NCBI RefSeq assembly: GCF_001557325.1 | Contig: NZ_LSJS01000152.1 | Location: forward strand, 1 to 46,452 | Length of the DNA stretch: 46,452 nt | Reading direction: 5' to 3' | From: Erythrobacter donghaensis | Lineage (GTDB): Bacteria > Pseudomonadota > Alphaproteobacteria > Sphingomonadales > Sphingomonadaceae | Shown: positions 32,822 to 41,727 of the stretch, piece by piece | How the letters are laid out: each line of letters starts with the position of its first letter | How positions within the stretch are numbered: the first letter of the stretch is position 1 | Translations under genes and position numbers: made by a program | Notes under the pieces: generated by a model | The model's input: only the letters and a program-made list of their open reading frames with translations | What the model was told of the DNA's origin: nothing | Databases searched by the model: none

Positions 32822-33637
32822 CTACCTCTGGCAGAGCGGGCAGAACCAGGTGCTCCTGCCTCCCTGCGCGATCCGCTGGATGACGCCGCCATCGTCCCTG
32901 CGGCACGCCTGCCCCTCGCGCCCGTAGACATCGAAGCTGCTGGCGAAATAGCCGAGCTCGCCGTCGGGGCGGGCATAGTCGCGCAAGGTCGAGCCGCCGT
33001 CGCGGATCGAGGCTTCGAGCACCGCGACGATCGCGGGCACCAGCCGGGCGAGCTGCGGCCCCGTCACCTTGCCTGCCTGCTTCGTCGGCCTGATGCCCGC
33101 CCGCCACAGCGCCTCGCACACATAGATATTGCCGAGCCCCGCCACGATCCGCTGCTCGAGCAGGCACAGCTTGATCGACTGGGTCTTGCCGCTGAGCGCT
33201 GTCTTCAGGTGCGCCGCCGTCAGCCCCGGGCCGAGCGGTTCCGGCCCGAGGGCTGCAAATTGCGGCCAGGCGTCGAGCGCGTCGGTCTCCACCAGGTCGA
33301 CCGAGCCGAACCGCCGCGGATCGCACAGCGCGAAGCGATGCGAGGCGGTTTCGAGCAGCAGGTGATCGTGGGTGTCGGGCGTCTCGGGATCGATCCGCCA
33401 GCGCCCGCTCATGCCGAGGTGGAAGATCATCGTCGAACCACGGTCGAGGTGCATGAGGCCATATTTCGCGCGGCGGCCCAGAGCGCTGACCCTCGCGCCG
33501 GTCATCACCTGCACCAGATCGGCCGGGAAGGGGCGGCGCAGGTCGGCGCGGTTGAGCGTCACGCGCGTGATCCGCTCGCCTTCAAGAAAGGCGGCGAGCC
33601 CGCGCACGGTGGTTTCTACCTCAGGTAATTCCGGCAT
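32822..33637 (-). CDS. mutM: formamidopyrimidine-DNA glycosylase
   Basis: 271 residues. It starts with the invariant PELPEVETT (Pro1 nucleophile and Glu2 after Met removal), so the start at 33637 is certain. It has the conserved catalytic Lys region (GRRAKYGLMHL), the helix-two-turn-helix (GLGNIYVCEALWRAGI) and a C-terminal zinc finger (CRRDDG...CPLC). It removes 8-oxoguanine. The gene is divergent from ubiE. Confidence 0.97.
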   Translation of the reverse strand: MPELPEVETTVRGLAAFLEGERITRVTLNRADLRRPFPADLVQVMTGARVSALGRRAKYGLMHLDRGSTMIFHLGMSGRWRIDPETPDTHDHLLLETASHRFALCDPRRFGSVDLVETDALDAWPQFAALGPEPLGPGLTAAHLKTALSGKTQSIKLCLLEQRIVAGLGNIYVCEALWRAGIRPTKQAGKVTGPQLARLVPAIVAVLEASIRDGGSTLRDYARPDGELGYFASSFDVYGREGQACRRDDGGVIQRIAQGGRSTWFCPLCQR

Positions 33638-33695
33638 GATCCTGCGCCTGTAACACCCTTTGCCTCGGCAGCAATTCCCCTCTAGGGAACCGGGC

Positions 33696-34451
33696 ATGAG
33701 CGACAACACCGACGAAACCGTCTCCTTCGGCTACCAGCAGGTCACCCCGCAGGAAAAGACCCGCAAGGTCGGCGAGGTCTTCTCCAGCGTCGCGCGCAAG
33801 TACGACATCATGAACGATGCCATGTCGGGCGGCATGCACCGGCTGTGGAAGGACCGCTTCGTGCGCCGGGTGAAGCCGCAGCCGGGCGAGCAGATCCTCG
33901 ACATGGCGGGCGGCACCGGCGACATCGCCTTCCGCATGGCCGAGCGCGGCGCGCACATCACGGTGGCCGATATCAACCAGGACATGCTCGATGTCGGCGC
34001 CGAGCGCGCTTTGGAGCGCGGGTTCGATGAAGAGGACGGCGCGCTCGTCTTCACCTGCCAGAATGCGGAAAGCGTGAGCTTCGCCAGCAACACCTTCGAT
34101 GCCTACACCATCGCCTTCGGCATCCGGAACGTGACGCACATCGACAAGGCGCTGGCCGAAGCGCTGCGCGTGCTGCGCCCGGGCGGGCGGTTCTTCTGCC
34201 TCGAATTCTCCACGGTCGAGTGGTCGGGGCTGAAGGAGGCCTACGATATCTATTCGGAGCATCTCCTGCCGCGCATGGGGCAGGCGATTGCGGGCGACGC
34301 GGATTCCTACCGCTACCTCGCCGAATCGATCCGCCGCTTCCCCCCGATGCCCGCCTTCGAGGCGATGATCCGCAAGGCGGGTTTCGCGAATACCAAGGTC
34401 GAGCCGATCATGGGCGGGCTCGTGGCGATCCACTCGGGGTGGAAGATCTGA
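33696..34451 (+). CDS. ubiE: ubiquinone/menaquinone methyltransferase UbiE
   Basis: 251 residues. The N-terminal FGYQQVTPQEKTRKVGEVFS and SAM-binding motif ILDMAGGTGDIAFRMAERG define UbiE, the C-methyltransferase of quinone synthesis. Later boxes are AFGIRNV, LRPGGRFFCLEFS and GGLVAIHSGWK. ATG 33696 follows GGGAAC and gives the conserved start. It is followed after four bases by ubiB, also of the ubiquinone pathway. Confidence 0.96.
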   Translation: MSDNTDETVSFGYQQVTPQEKTRKVGEVFSSVARKYDIMNDAMSGGMHRLWKDRFVRRVKPQPGEQILDMAGGTGDIAFRMAERGAHITVADINQDMLDVGAERALERGFDEEDGALVFTCQNAESVSFASNTFDAYTIAFGIRNVTHIDKALAEALRVLRPGGRFFCLEFSTVEWSGLKEAYDIYSEHLLPRMGQAIAGDADSYRYLAESIRRFPPMPAFEAMIRKAGFANTKVEPIMGGLVAIHSGWKI

Positions 34452-34455
34452 TCCA

Positions 34456-36012
34456 GTGACCGCGTCTGTCGTCCACCTCTCCCGCCTCGCGCGCTGGGGC
34501 GTGACCCTCGCGCGTCGCCGCGCGCTGGTGGGGATCGAGAATGATCCCAACGCGCCGATGGCGCTGCGCAATCTGGTGCGGCTGGCGCGGCTCGCGACGC
34601 TGACCGGCAAGGCGGGGCCGCGCGACTATGCCGGGGCCTTCCGCGCCATCGGTCCGGCGGCGATCAAGCTCGGGCAGAGCCTCGCGACCCGCCCCGATCT
34701 GGTCGGCGATGAGGCGGCGAACAATCTGCTGTCCTTGCAGGATTCGCTCCCGCCGGTGCCCTTCGCGCAGATCCGGGCGGCGATCGAATCGAGCTTCGGC
34801 CAGCCGCTCGAGAACCTCTTCGCCGAAATCGACCCCGAGCCGGTCGGCGCCGCCAGCATCGCGCAGGTGCACAAGGGCGTCACCACCGATGGCCGCAAGG
34901 TCGCGATCAAGGTGCTGCGCCCCGGCATCCGCGAGAAATTCGCGCGCGACATCCAGACCTACGAATGGGCCGCCGCCCATGTCGAGGCGATGGGCGGGGA
35001 GGCCGCGCGCCTGCGCCCGCGGCTCACCATCGCCAACTTCAAACGCTGGACCAATTCCGAGCTCGATCTGCGCCGCGAGGCCGCCAGCGCCTCCGAACTC
35101 GCCGAGCAGATGGCGGGCGTCCCCGGCTACCGCATCCCCGCGATCGACTGGGACCGCACCAATGGCCGGGTGCTGACGGTCGAATGGATCGACGGGATCA
35201 AGATCAGCCGCCTCGACGAATTGCGCGCGCGCGGCCACGACCTTGCCGCAATCTCCGAGCGGCTGGTGATCAGCTTCCTCACCCAGGCGATCAGCGCGGG
35301 GTTCTTCCATGCCGACATGCACCAGGGCAACCTCTTCATCGAGGACGACGGCACCATCGTCGCGATCGATTTCGGGATCATGGGCCGGATCGACCGCCGC
35401 GCGCGGCAATGGCTCGCGGAGATCCTCTACGGGCTGACGACGGGCAATTACCAGCGCGTCGCGGAAATCCATTTCGAGGCGCAATATGTGCCGTCCTACC
35501 ACTCGGTCGGCGAATTCGCGACCGCGCTGCGCGCCGTGGGCGAGCCGATGCGCGGCAAGCCGGTCAAGGAGCTCTCGGTCGGGCAGATGCTCGACGGGCT
35601 CTTCGCCATCACCCGCGATTTCGACATGCAGACCCAGCCGCACCTGCTGCTGCTGCAGAAGACCATGGTGATGGTCGAAGGGATCGCGACCCAGCTCAAC
35701 CCCGACATCAACATGTGGGACACCGCAGCACCCTATGTGCGGGAGTGGATAAGGGACGAGCTGGGGCCGGAGGCGGCGCTGGCGGACCGCCTCAAGACCG
35801 ATGCCGAAACGCTGCTGCGCCTGCCCGGCCTGATCCGGCGGCTCGAGGAGAAGTTCCCGCCCAAGGGCGGCGCCCCCGAACCGCCACCGCTGCCCGAGAT
35901 CCCGCTGATCATCGAGCGGCGCGAGGGGCCGGGCGTGCTCGGCTACCTCGTCGCAGGCCTTGCGGGTGCGGGCGCCTTGTGGGCGGCGCAGGCGCTCGGC
36001 TGGATCGGATGA
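34456..36012 (+). CDS. ubiB: ubiquinone biosynthesis kinase-like protein UbiB
   Basis: 518 residues, GTG start. It has the ADCK/UbiB features KLGQSLATRPDL (KxGQ), the Ala-rich nucleotide loop VGAASIAQVHKG, VAIKVLRPG (Lys), HADMHQGNLF and AIDFGIMGR. Two C-terminal spans follow (about 490-515, LGYLVAGLAGAGALWAAQA). It is an atypical kinase/ATPase needed for ubiquinone synthesis. The stop overlaps the next start by three bases. Confidence 0.95.
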   Translation: MTASVVHLSRLARWGVTLARRRALVGIENDPNAPMALRNLVRLARLATLTGKAGPRDYAGAFRAIGPAAIKLGQSLATRPDLVGDEAANNLLSLQDSLPPVPFAQIRAAIESSFGQPLENLFAEIDPEPVGAASIAQVHKGVTTDGRKVAIKVLRPGIREKFARDIQTYEWAAAHVEAMGGEAARLRPRLTIANFKRWTNSELDLRREAASASELAEQMAGVPGYRIPAIDWDRTNGRVLTVEWIDGIKISRLDELRARGHDLAAISERLVISFLTQAISAGFFHADMHQGNLFIEDDGTIVAIDFGIMGRIDRRARQWLAEILYGLTTGNYQRVAEIHFEAQYVPSYHSVGEFATALRAVGEPMRGKPVKELSVGQMLDGLFAITRDFDMQTQPHLLLLQKTMVMVEGIATQLNPDINMWDTAAPYVREWIRDELGPEAALADRLKTDAETLLRLPGLIRRLEEKFPPKGGAPEPPPLPEIPLIIERREGPGVLGYLVAGLAGAGALWAAQALGWIG

Positions 36013-37151
36013 GGGGCCCCGCGCGGCCATCGCTCATGGAGCGGTGGGAGGCGCTGGGCCGGCCGTTCCCGCATCTGCCCCGCTGGGGGGCGGCGCTGGT
36101 GCTGGTGTTGGCGCTGGCCCTCGCCGTGGGCGCCGCGGTCGCAATCGCCCCGAGCGCGGCGGGCGACGCCCCGGCTCCGCGAAGCATCGCCTCCGCTCAG
36201 TCTTCCGCGCCTGCCGCAAACGCGCGCGCCAAGGGCGACATGGCGCTCTATGCGCGCGTCGCCGCGCGCGTGGCCGCCGGCGAGGGCTACCACGCCGCCG
36301 CGCTCGCCGAGCACCGGGCGAGCGGCTACCCGACCCGGCCCTTCGTCACCATCCGCCTGCCGACGCTGGCATGGCTGCAGGCAGCGATCGGCACACACGG
36401 GGTGCGCTGGCTGGCTCTGGTGCTTGCTGCGGGCGCCATCGCTGCGCTGGTCTGGCGCAGGCTGCCGCTGGCGAGCATCGAGGAGCGGATCATCGCTGCC
36501 GCGCTGCTTGCTGCGGGCGGCGGCGCGGCGCTCTCGCGGCTCGCGGGGTACGATCATGACTTCATCGCCGGGGTGCTGCTGAGCCTTGCGCTCTTCGCCT
36601 ATCGCCCGCATCGCTGGTGGCCCGCCTTCCTCGCCGCTGCCGCCGCGCTGGCGGTGCGCGAGCTTGCCGCGCCCTTCGTGCTGCTGTGGCTCGCTTTCGC
36701 CCTCGCCGGGCGCCGCAAGGGAGAGGCGCTCGCGCTCGCCGCCCTGCTGGCGCTGTTCGTGGCCGGGCTGGCCGCGCACGCCCGCGCGGTCGATGTCCTG
36801 CGACTGCCGGGCGACCTTGCCTCGCAGGGGTGGAACGCGCTGGCCGGATACGGGGTGCCGCTCGCGGGGCTGCTCGAACTGACCGGCCTGCGGCATCTCC
36901 CGCCGCTGCTCGCCGCCCCGCTGGCGGTGCTGCCGCTCGTCGGCTGGGCGGGGCTGGGCGGACGCACGGGGCTGTTCGCGCTCCTGTGGTTCACCGGTCT
37001 TGCCACGGGGATGGCGCTGTTCGCACGGCCCGCCAATTACTACTGGGTCGAGCTCGCGCTCCCCGCCTATGCCGCCGGCCTCGCCTTCGCCCCGCGCGCG
37101 ATCGGCGAACTTTTCGGGCGGCTGGCGGCCCGGACGGCAAAGCAAATTTAA
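36009..37151 (+). CDS. multi-span membrane protein of unknown function
   Basis: 380 residues beginning at an ATG that overlaps the ubiB stop. About nine hydrophobic spans: one N-terminal (GAALVLVLALALAVGAAVAI), a polar periplasmic loop with GEGYHAAALAEHRASGYPTR, then a row of Ala/Leu-rich spans. The polar loop after TM1 and overall plan resemble membrane glycosyltransferase or mannosyltransferase relatives (GT-C). No catalytic motif stands out, so that is only a possibility. It lies between ubiB and coaBC. Confidence 0.7.
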   Translation: MRGPARPSLMERWEALGRPFPHLPRWGAALVLVLALALAVGAAVAIAPSAAGDAPAPRSIASAQSSAPAANARAKGDMALYARVAARVAAGEGYHAAALAEHRASGYPTRPFVTIRLPTLAWLQAAIGTHGVRWLALVLAAGAIAALVWRRLPLASIEERIIAAALLAAGGGAALSRLAGYDHDFIAGVLLSLALFAYRPHRWWPAFLAAAAALAVRELAAPFVLLWLAFALAGRRKGEALALAALLALFVAGLAAHARAVDVLRLPGDLASQGWNALAGYGVPLAGLLELTGLRHLPPLLAAPLAVLPLVGWAGLGGRTGLFALLWFTGLATGMALFARPANYYWVELALPAYAAGLAFAPRAIGELFGRLAARTAKQI

Positions 37152-37158
37152 CCAAGCT

Positions 37159-37186
37159 TTGCGATTGCTGGCGGGTGCATTATGTG
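37159..37186 (+). promoter_or_regulatory. candidate coaBC promoter
   Basis: TTGCGA at 37159-37164 and TATGTG at 37181-37186, spaced 16 bases, about 40 bases before coaBC. It lies in the short gap after the membrane-protein gene. Moderate match only. Confidence 0.35.
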
Positions 37187-37225
37187 CGCAAGACCCCGAC
37201 AGCGGTGCGAGAGGCGATTGGCGAG

Positions 37226-38914
37226 ATGAGCGACGTGGCGGCGACAGGAGCGGCAGCGGGTTTTGCCCCGCGCATCCTGCTGGTCGTGGGCGGCGGGATC
37301 GCGGCCTACAAGGCCTGCGAGCTGGTGCGCCTGATCCGCAGGGGCGGCGGGGAGGTGACCTGCGTGCTGACCCGGGGCGGGCAGCAGTTCGTCACCCCGA
37401 TGTCGCTCGCCGCGCTCTCCGAGAACCAGGTCTACACCAATCTCTTCGACCTCAAGAACGAGGCGGAGATGGGGCATATCCAGCTGAGCCGCGAGGCCGA
37501 TCTTGTGGTGGTGTGCCCGGCGACCGCGGATCTGCTCGCCAAGATGGCGACAGGGATCGCCGATGACCTCGCGACCACCTTGATCCTCGCCACCGACAAG
37601 CCGGTGATGGCCGTGCCCGCGATGAACGTGCGGATGTGGGAGCACGAGGCGACCCAGCGCAACATCGGCCTGCTCAAGGCGGCGGGCGTCACCGTGCTCC
37701 ACCCCGACAAGGGCGCGATGGCCTGCGGCGAGTTCGGCTATGGCCGCCTGCCCGAGCCCGAGGCGATCTGGCGCGCGATCGCCGCGCAGTTCGGCGTGGT
37801 GGTGCCCGAAGCGCCAGCCCCCGGGGCCGCGCCGCTGATCGAGGTCGAGGCGCTCGAGCCCGAGGAGGAGGGCGAGGCCGATGCCAGCGCCGCCCTGCCC
37901 GAAGGCAAGCTCAGCGGCTTTTTCTCGCGCATCATCCCGCGCTCGACCGCCAAGCGCACCCACGCGGAAATCGAGGCCGAGTTCGAGGATCTGCCCGAAG
38001 ATCTGCCCGAAGAACTCCTGCCCGAAGAGCCCGCGCCCGAATTCAAGCCCGATTTTTCCGGACCGCTGCTCGCCCGCAAGGGCAAGGCCGGGGCCGCGCC
38101 GCCGATGGACACCAGCGCGCTCGGCCACCTGATCGATCCGCGCAAGGCGCCCCCCGTGCCCGGTGCCCCCGAGGTGCCCGAGGAGGTCGAGGCCGACCTC
38201 GGCGAGGTGCCCGAGGGCGCGGACTTCGGCCTCGCGCCCGCGCACCGCCCGCTCCATGGCCGCCATGTGCTGGTCACCGCCGGGCCGACCTGGGAGGCGA
38301 TCGATCCGGTGCGCTACATCGCCAACCGCTCGAGCGGCAAGCAGGGCTTCGCGATCGCCGCCGCGGCAGCCGCGATGGGCGCGCGCGTGACGCTGGTGGC
38401 CGGGCCGGTCGCCTTGAAGACTCCGGCGGGCGTTGCCCGCATCGATGTCGAGAGCGCCACCCAGATGGCCGAGGCGGTCAAGCGCGCGCTGCCCGCCGAT
38501 GTCGCGGTGATGGTCGCCGCGGTGGCCGACTGGCGACCCAAGGAATATCGCGGACAGAAGATCAAGAAGCGCGGCGATGCCCCGCCCGCGCTGATGCTGA
38601 CCGAGAACCCCGACATCCTTACCAATGTCGCAAGCGCGCCCCGGCGGCCCGAACTGGTGATCGGCTTTGCGGCGGAAACCGACAATGTGCTCGAACACGC
38701 CAAGGCCAAGCGCAAGCGCAAGGGCGCGGACTGGATCGTCGCCAACGACGTCTCGGGCCCACCCGGTTCAGGCGTGATGGGCGGCGACAGCAACCGCGTG
38801 ACGATCGTCAGCGGCGAGGGGATCGAGGTGCTCGACGAGATGCCCAAGGCCGCCGTGGCGATGGCGCTGGTGGAGCGGATCGTGGCCGCGCTCCACGCCG
38901 AGGCGGCGGAGTGA
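37226..38914 (+). CDS. coaBC: bifunctional phosphopantothenoylcysteine decarboxylase/synthetase, extended linker
   Basis: 562 residues, about 150 longer than usual. The CoaC flavin domain (about 1-185) has [14 protein letters not shown], the catalytic His84 in [18 protein letters not shown] and the [11 protein letters not shown]ys loop. The CoaB domain (about 345-562) has [20 protein letters not shown] and AVADWRP. Together they make 4'-phosphopantetheine for CoA. Between them, residues 191-344 are an acidic, proline-rich linker with short repeats ([17 protein letters not shown]). The start at MSDVAAT is the last ATG before the flavin domain. dut overlaps the stop by four bases. Confidence 0.95.
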   Translation: MSDVAATGAAAGFAPRILLVVGGGIAAYKACELVRLIRRGGGEVTCVLTRGGQQFVTPMSLAALSENQVYTNLFDLKNEAEMGHIQLSREADLVVVCPATADLLAKMATGIADDLATTLILATDKPVMAVPAMNVRMWEHEATQRNIGLLKAAGVTVLHPDKGAMACGEFGYGRLPEPEAIWRAIAAQFGVVVPEAPAPGAAPLIEVEALEPEEEGEADASAALPEGKLSGFFSRIIPRSTAKRTHAEIEAEFEDLPEDLPEELLPEEPAPEFKPDFSGPLLARKGKAGAAPPMDTSALGHLIDPRKAPPVPGAPEVPEEVEADLGEVPEGADFGLAPAHRPLHGRHVLVTAGPTWEAIDPVRYIANRSSGKQGFAIAAAAAAMGARVTLVAGPVALKTPAGVARIDVESATQMAEAVKRALPADVAVMVAAVADWRPKEYRGQKIKKRGDAPPALMLTENPDILTNVASAPRRPELVIGFAAETDNVLEHAKAKRKRKGADWIVANDVSGPPGSGVMGGDSNRVTIVSGEGIEVLDEMPKAAVAMALVERIVAALHAEAAE

Positions 38915-39363
38915 CAATCAGGGTCGAAGTCAAGCGCCTGCCCCACGGCGAGGGCCTGCCGCTCCCGGCCTATGCCACCAGCGGCGCGGCGGGAATGGAC
39001 GTGGTGAGCGCCGAGGACGTGACGCTGGCCCCCGGGGCACGACATGCGGTCGCGACGGGCCTGTCGATGGCGATCCCCGACGGCTACGAAATCCAGGTCC
39101 GCCCGCGCTCGGGGCTGGCGCTGAAGCACGGCATCTCGGTGCCCAACACCCCCGGCACGATCGACAGCGACTATCGCGGCGAGCTGAAGGTGATCCTCAT
39201 CAACTTGGGCAGCGAGCCCTTCGCGATTGCCCGCGGCGACCGCGTGGCGCAGCTGGTGCTCGCGCCGGTGGTGCAGGCGACGTGGGACGAGGTCGCGGAG
39301 CTGGACGCGACGGAGCGGGGCGCGGGCGGTTTTGGTTCGACCGGGGGGCATGCGAAGCTCTGA
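38911..39363 (+). CDS. dut: dUTP diphosphatase
   Basis: 150 residues from a GTG that overlaps the coaBC stop. Trimeric dUTPase motifs in order: TSGAAGMDV (I), RPRSGLAL (II), [17 protein letters not shown] (III), [12 protein letters not shown] (IV) and the C-terminal [11 protein letters not shown] (V). All five are intact. It hydrolyses dUTP to keep uracil out of DNA. Confidence 0.97.
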   Translation: MTIRVEVKRLPHGEGLPLPAYATSGAAGMDVVSAEDVTLAPGARHAVATGLSMAIPDGYEIQVRPRSGLALKHGISVPNTPGTIDSDYRGELKVILINLGSEPFAIARGDRVAQLVLAPVVQATWDEVAELDATERGAGGFGSTGGHAKL

Positions 39364-39450
39364 GGCTTGACGCCGCGTTCCGCGCGCCGCAAACTTCCTG
39401 CTGTCCGACCTATTGGAAGCTTCATGTCCGAGAATGTGATCCGCTGACGA

Positions 39451-39518
39451 GCCTTTGCGCGGTCTGATTCCGCGCAAGGCTGATCGTGTCGCCGCCGCAA
39501 GCAAGGCTTGCCGCGGCG
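39451..39518 (+). promoter_or_regulatory. double-hairpin leader upstream of yjhX
   Basis: Two strong inverted repeats lie in the 186-base gap between dut and yjhX. The first is 39451-39480: GCCTTTGCGCGG against CCGCGCAAGGC with a TCTGATT loop and one bulged base. The second is 39490-39518: CGCCGCCGCAAGC against GCTTGCCGCGGCG, one mismatch and a three-base loop. The second ends about 30 bases before the GTG. Neither has a T tract, so they look like leader RNA structure rather than dut terminators. A TTGACG at 39367 could be a -35, but no good -10 follows. Confidence 0.5.
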
Positions 39519-39549
39519 CCTGTCAGCATATCTTCTCAGGACAATTCCC

Positions 39550-39807
39550 GTGAACATTTCGAAACACGAGCAGCGTGTGCTGCACGTACTCGCGCAGGGC
39601 GGGTCGATCTGCTATCGGCGCGACGCGCATGGCAAAGTCATCGAAGTCGACTGCTTCAACCGCGACGGCTGTCGCCTCGTCGATTGCAGCCTTTCTGTGT
39701 TCGAACGACTACGAAAACGCCGGCTGATTCGAAGCCGCGAAGGGCAGCCCTATCGCATCACGCGTGAAGGGCTGGCAGCGGTCAGGTCGCAGCTCGACAA
39801 CCGCTGA
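39550..39807 (+). CDS. yjhX: YjhX-family protein, possible toxin
   Basis: 85 residues, the same length as E. coli YjhX. NISKHEQRVLHVLAQGGSI at the N-terminus, DCSLSVFERLRKRRLI in the middle and PYRITREGLAAVRSQLDNR at the end give a small winged-helix-like layout. The GTG start has AGGA about eight bases upstream. A longer ATG frame (39508) would add 14 residues not in the family. In E. coli YjhX pairs with the acetyltransferase-like YjhQ, but no such gene is adjacent here. A 14-base perfect palindrome (39805-39818) spans the stop codon. Confidence 0.88.
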   Translation: MNISKHEQRVLHVLAQGGSICYRRDAHGKVIEVDCFNRDGCRLVDCSLSVFERLRKRRLIRSREGQPYRITREGLAAVRSQLDNR

Positions 39808-39828
39808 GGGCGCCCTCAAGTCAGGCAA

Positions 39829-39859
39829 CAAAAAAGGCGGCGCGATCCCCTGCGCCGCC
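39829..39859 (-). terminator. rho-independent terminator of the DUF4136 lipoprotein gene
   Basis: On the minus strand GGCGGCGC and GCGCCGCC form an 8-bp perfect stem with an 8-base loop, followed by TTTTTT. It lies about 45 bases after the stop of the DUF4136 gene. On the plus strand, for yjhX, only TTCT follows, so it mainly serves the minus strand. Confidence 0.8.
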
Positions 39860-39902
39860 TTCTCGTCCCGTCCAAGGGTCTCTTGAGTCCGCCCTTACAC
39901 CA

Positions 39903-40559
39903 TCAATCGGTGGGGCGCACGGTCTTTTCGTCGTCACGGATGGTGATGCGCACGGTTTCGCCCGAATTGCCCGGGAAATCGGTGAACAGCGCGTCCACCA
40001 GGTTGGGCACGAGGCGCGGCAGGCGGTTCGAGCGCGACACGGCTTCGGCCTTGCCCTCGAACAGGCGCTGGCCATCGGCGCGGCGGTCGATCTTCACGTC
40101 GACCCCGCTGGTGTAGATGGTGTAGCTGCGCACGTCGGGGCCGCCGAAGAACGGATCGTTGAAGCCGTAGCCCCAGGCACCGAACCCGCCGCCCCAGCCG
40201 CCCCACCGGCCCCACGGGCCGAATGCGCCATAGCCGCCAACCCCGGGCGAGGTGCGCACGCGCTCGCGCCCGCCATCGACGCGGTAGTCGAAGCGCACCA
40301 GCATGTCGGCGCTATCGGGCGAGGCGGCCTGGGCATAGCCGAGCTGTGTCAGCTCGGCGGCGACGGCATTGGCATAGGTCGCGAATTCGAGGCCGCCCGC
40401 CAGCTTGGGATCTTCCGCCACGACCGCGAAGGTCTGGCCCTGGGGCGCAGGCAGCGGCACCGCGAAGCGCGAGACATCCGCCTTGAAGGTGTTGGTGGCG
40501 CAGGCCGAAAGCCCGAGCGCAAGCGCCACGGGCAGGGCCGCACGGGTGAAGGTCTTCAT
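39903..40559 (-). CDS. DUF4136-domain lipoprotein
   Basis: 218 residues from ATG 40559. MKTFTRAALPVALALGLSAC is a lipoprotein signal with lipobox LSAC. The mature part is a DUF4136 domain (FAVVAEDPKLAGGLEFATYANAV cut by turns; ADMLVRFDYRVDGG; SYTIYTSGVDVKIDRR). A Gly/Trp/Phe-rich insert at about residues 117-145 (GYGAFGPWGRWGGWGGGFGA) is unusual for such a small lipoprotein. Function unknown; it has a terminator and a candidate promoter of its own. Confidence 0.88.
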   Translation of the reverse strand: MKTFTRAALPVALALGLSACATNTFKADVSRFAVPLPAPQGQTFAVVAEDPKLAGGLEFATYANAVAAELTQLGYAQAASPDSADMLVRFDYRVDGGRERVRTSPGVGGYGAFGPWGRWGGWGGGFGAWGYGFNDPFFGGPDVRSYTIYTSGVDVKIDRRADGQRLFEGKAEAVSRSNRLPRLVPNLVDALFTDFPGNSGETVRITIRDDEKTVRPTD

Positions 40560-40640
40560 CGAAAGCATCGCAGGCATGATGGCACAACCTCTGTCTGGTG
40601 GCCATTGGCTATGGCAGCAACGGCCTGTACGCGCGATACC

Positions 40641-40669
40641 ATATTACGCGCCAATGAACCGCAATTGAA
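40641..40669 (-). promoter_or_regulatory. candidate promoter of the DUF4136 gene
   Basis: Minus strand TTCAAT (40664-40669), 17-base spacer, TAATAT (40641-40646), about 80 bases before the start codon. The -10 is good and the -35 poor. Confidence 0.35.
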
Positions 40670-40706
40670 CGCTCGTCGCTGCCAGCAAGCGGTTCGTCGC
40701 AACTGC

Positions 40707-41726
40707 TTAGTGGCGCACCAGCCCCAGCGCCTTGTAGGCCGCATCGAGCGTCGGCGTGCCGCGCTCGCGCGCCCGGGCCGCGCCGCGCGCGAGGATCGCA
40801 TCGAGGGCCTCGCGATCATCCTTCAGCTCGACGAAGCGGTCGCGGATCGGCCCGAGCCTGGCCACCAGCAGATCGGCCAGCGCGGGCTTGAAGGCGCCGA
40901 AGCCCTGTCCGCCATATTGCGCCAGCACCTCGCCCTGCGTCTGCCCGGCGAGCGCGGCATAGATGCCGACGAGATTGCGCGCCTCGGGCCGCTCGGCGAG
41001 GCCGGCTTCCTCCGAAGGCAGGGGCTCGGGATCGGTCTTCGCCTTCTTCACCTTCTGCGCCATGGTGTCGGCATCGTCGGAGAGGTTGATGCGGCTCATG
41101 TCGCTGGGATCGGACTTCGACATCTTCGCCGCGCCGTCGCGCAGGCTCATGATCCGCGCGGCCTCGGCCGGGATGATCGGCTCGGGCAGGGTGAAGATCG
41201 GCGCGTCCTCGGTGCCGAAGTCGTTGTTGAACTTCTGCGCGATGTCGCGGGCAAGCTCCAGGTGCTGCTTCTGGTCCTCGCCCACCGGCACGTGGGTCGC
41301 CTGATACAGGAGCACGTCGGCGGCTTGCAGCACGGGATAGGTGAAGAGCGCGACCGACTGGCCTTCGCGGTTCTTGCCGGCCTTGTCCTTCCACTGGGTC
41401 ATGCGGTTCAGCCAGCCCATCCGGGCCGTGCCGTTGAGGAGCCATTGCAGCTCGGGGTGCTGGGGCACCTGCGCCTGGTTGAACAGGATCGCCTTGTCGG
41501 GATCGAGGCCGCAGGCGACCAGCGTCGCCACCAGTTCGAGCGTGGAGGATTTGAGCTCGGCCGGATCGTGCGGCATCGAGAGCGCGTGGAGATCGGCGAT
41601 GAAGATCAGGCACTCGCCGCCCACGGCGTGGGCGTCGTCCTGCAACTTCACGTAGTTGCGGATCGCCCCCAGGTAGTTGCCGAGATGGGGCTTGCCGGTG
41701 GGCTGGATGCCGGAGACGACGCGCAT
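40707..41726 (-). CDS. trpS: tryptophanyl-tRNA synthetase
   Basis: 339 residues. Class I synthetase motifs: GIQPTGKPHLGNYLGAI (HIGH-type) and AAKMSKSDPSD (KMSKS). TrpRS-specific features are MPHDPAELK near residue 53 and PVGEDQKQHLELARDIA. The start lies one base after the murJ stop, suggesting coupling. Confidence 0.97.
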   Translation of the reverse strand: MRVVSGIQPTGKPHLGNYLGAIRNYVKLQDDAHAVGGECLIFIADLHALSMPHDPAELKSSTLELVATLVACGLDPDKAILFNQAQVPQHPELQWLLNGTARMGWLNRMTQWKDKAGKNREGQSVALFTYPVLQAADVLLYQATHVPVGEDQKQHLELARDIAQKFNNDFGTEDAPIFTLPEPIIPAEAARIMSLRDGAAKMSKSDPSDMSRINLSDDADTMAQKVKKAKTDPEPLPSEEAGLAERPEARNLVGIYAALAGQTQGEVLAQYGGQGFGAFKPALADLLVARLGPIRDRFVELKDDREALDAILARGAARARERGTPTLDAAYKALGLVRH

Positions 41727-41727
41727 G

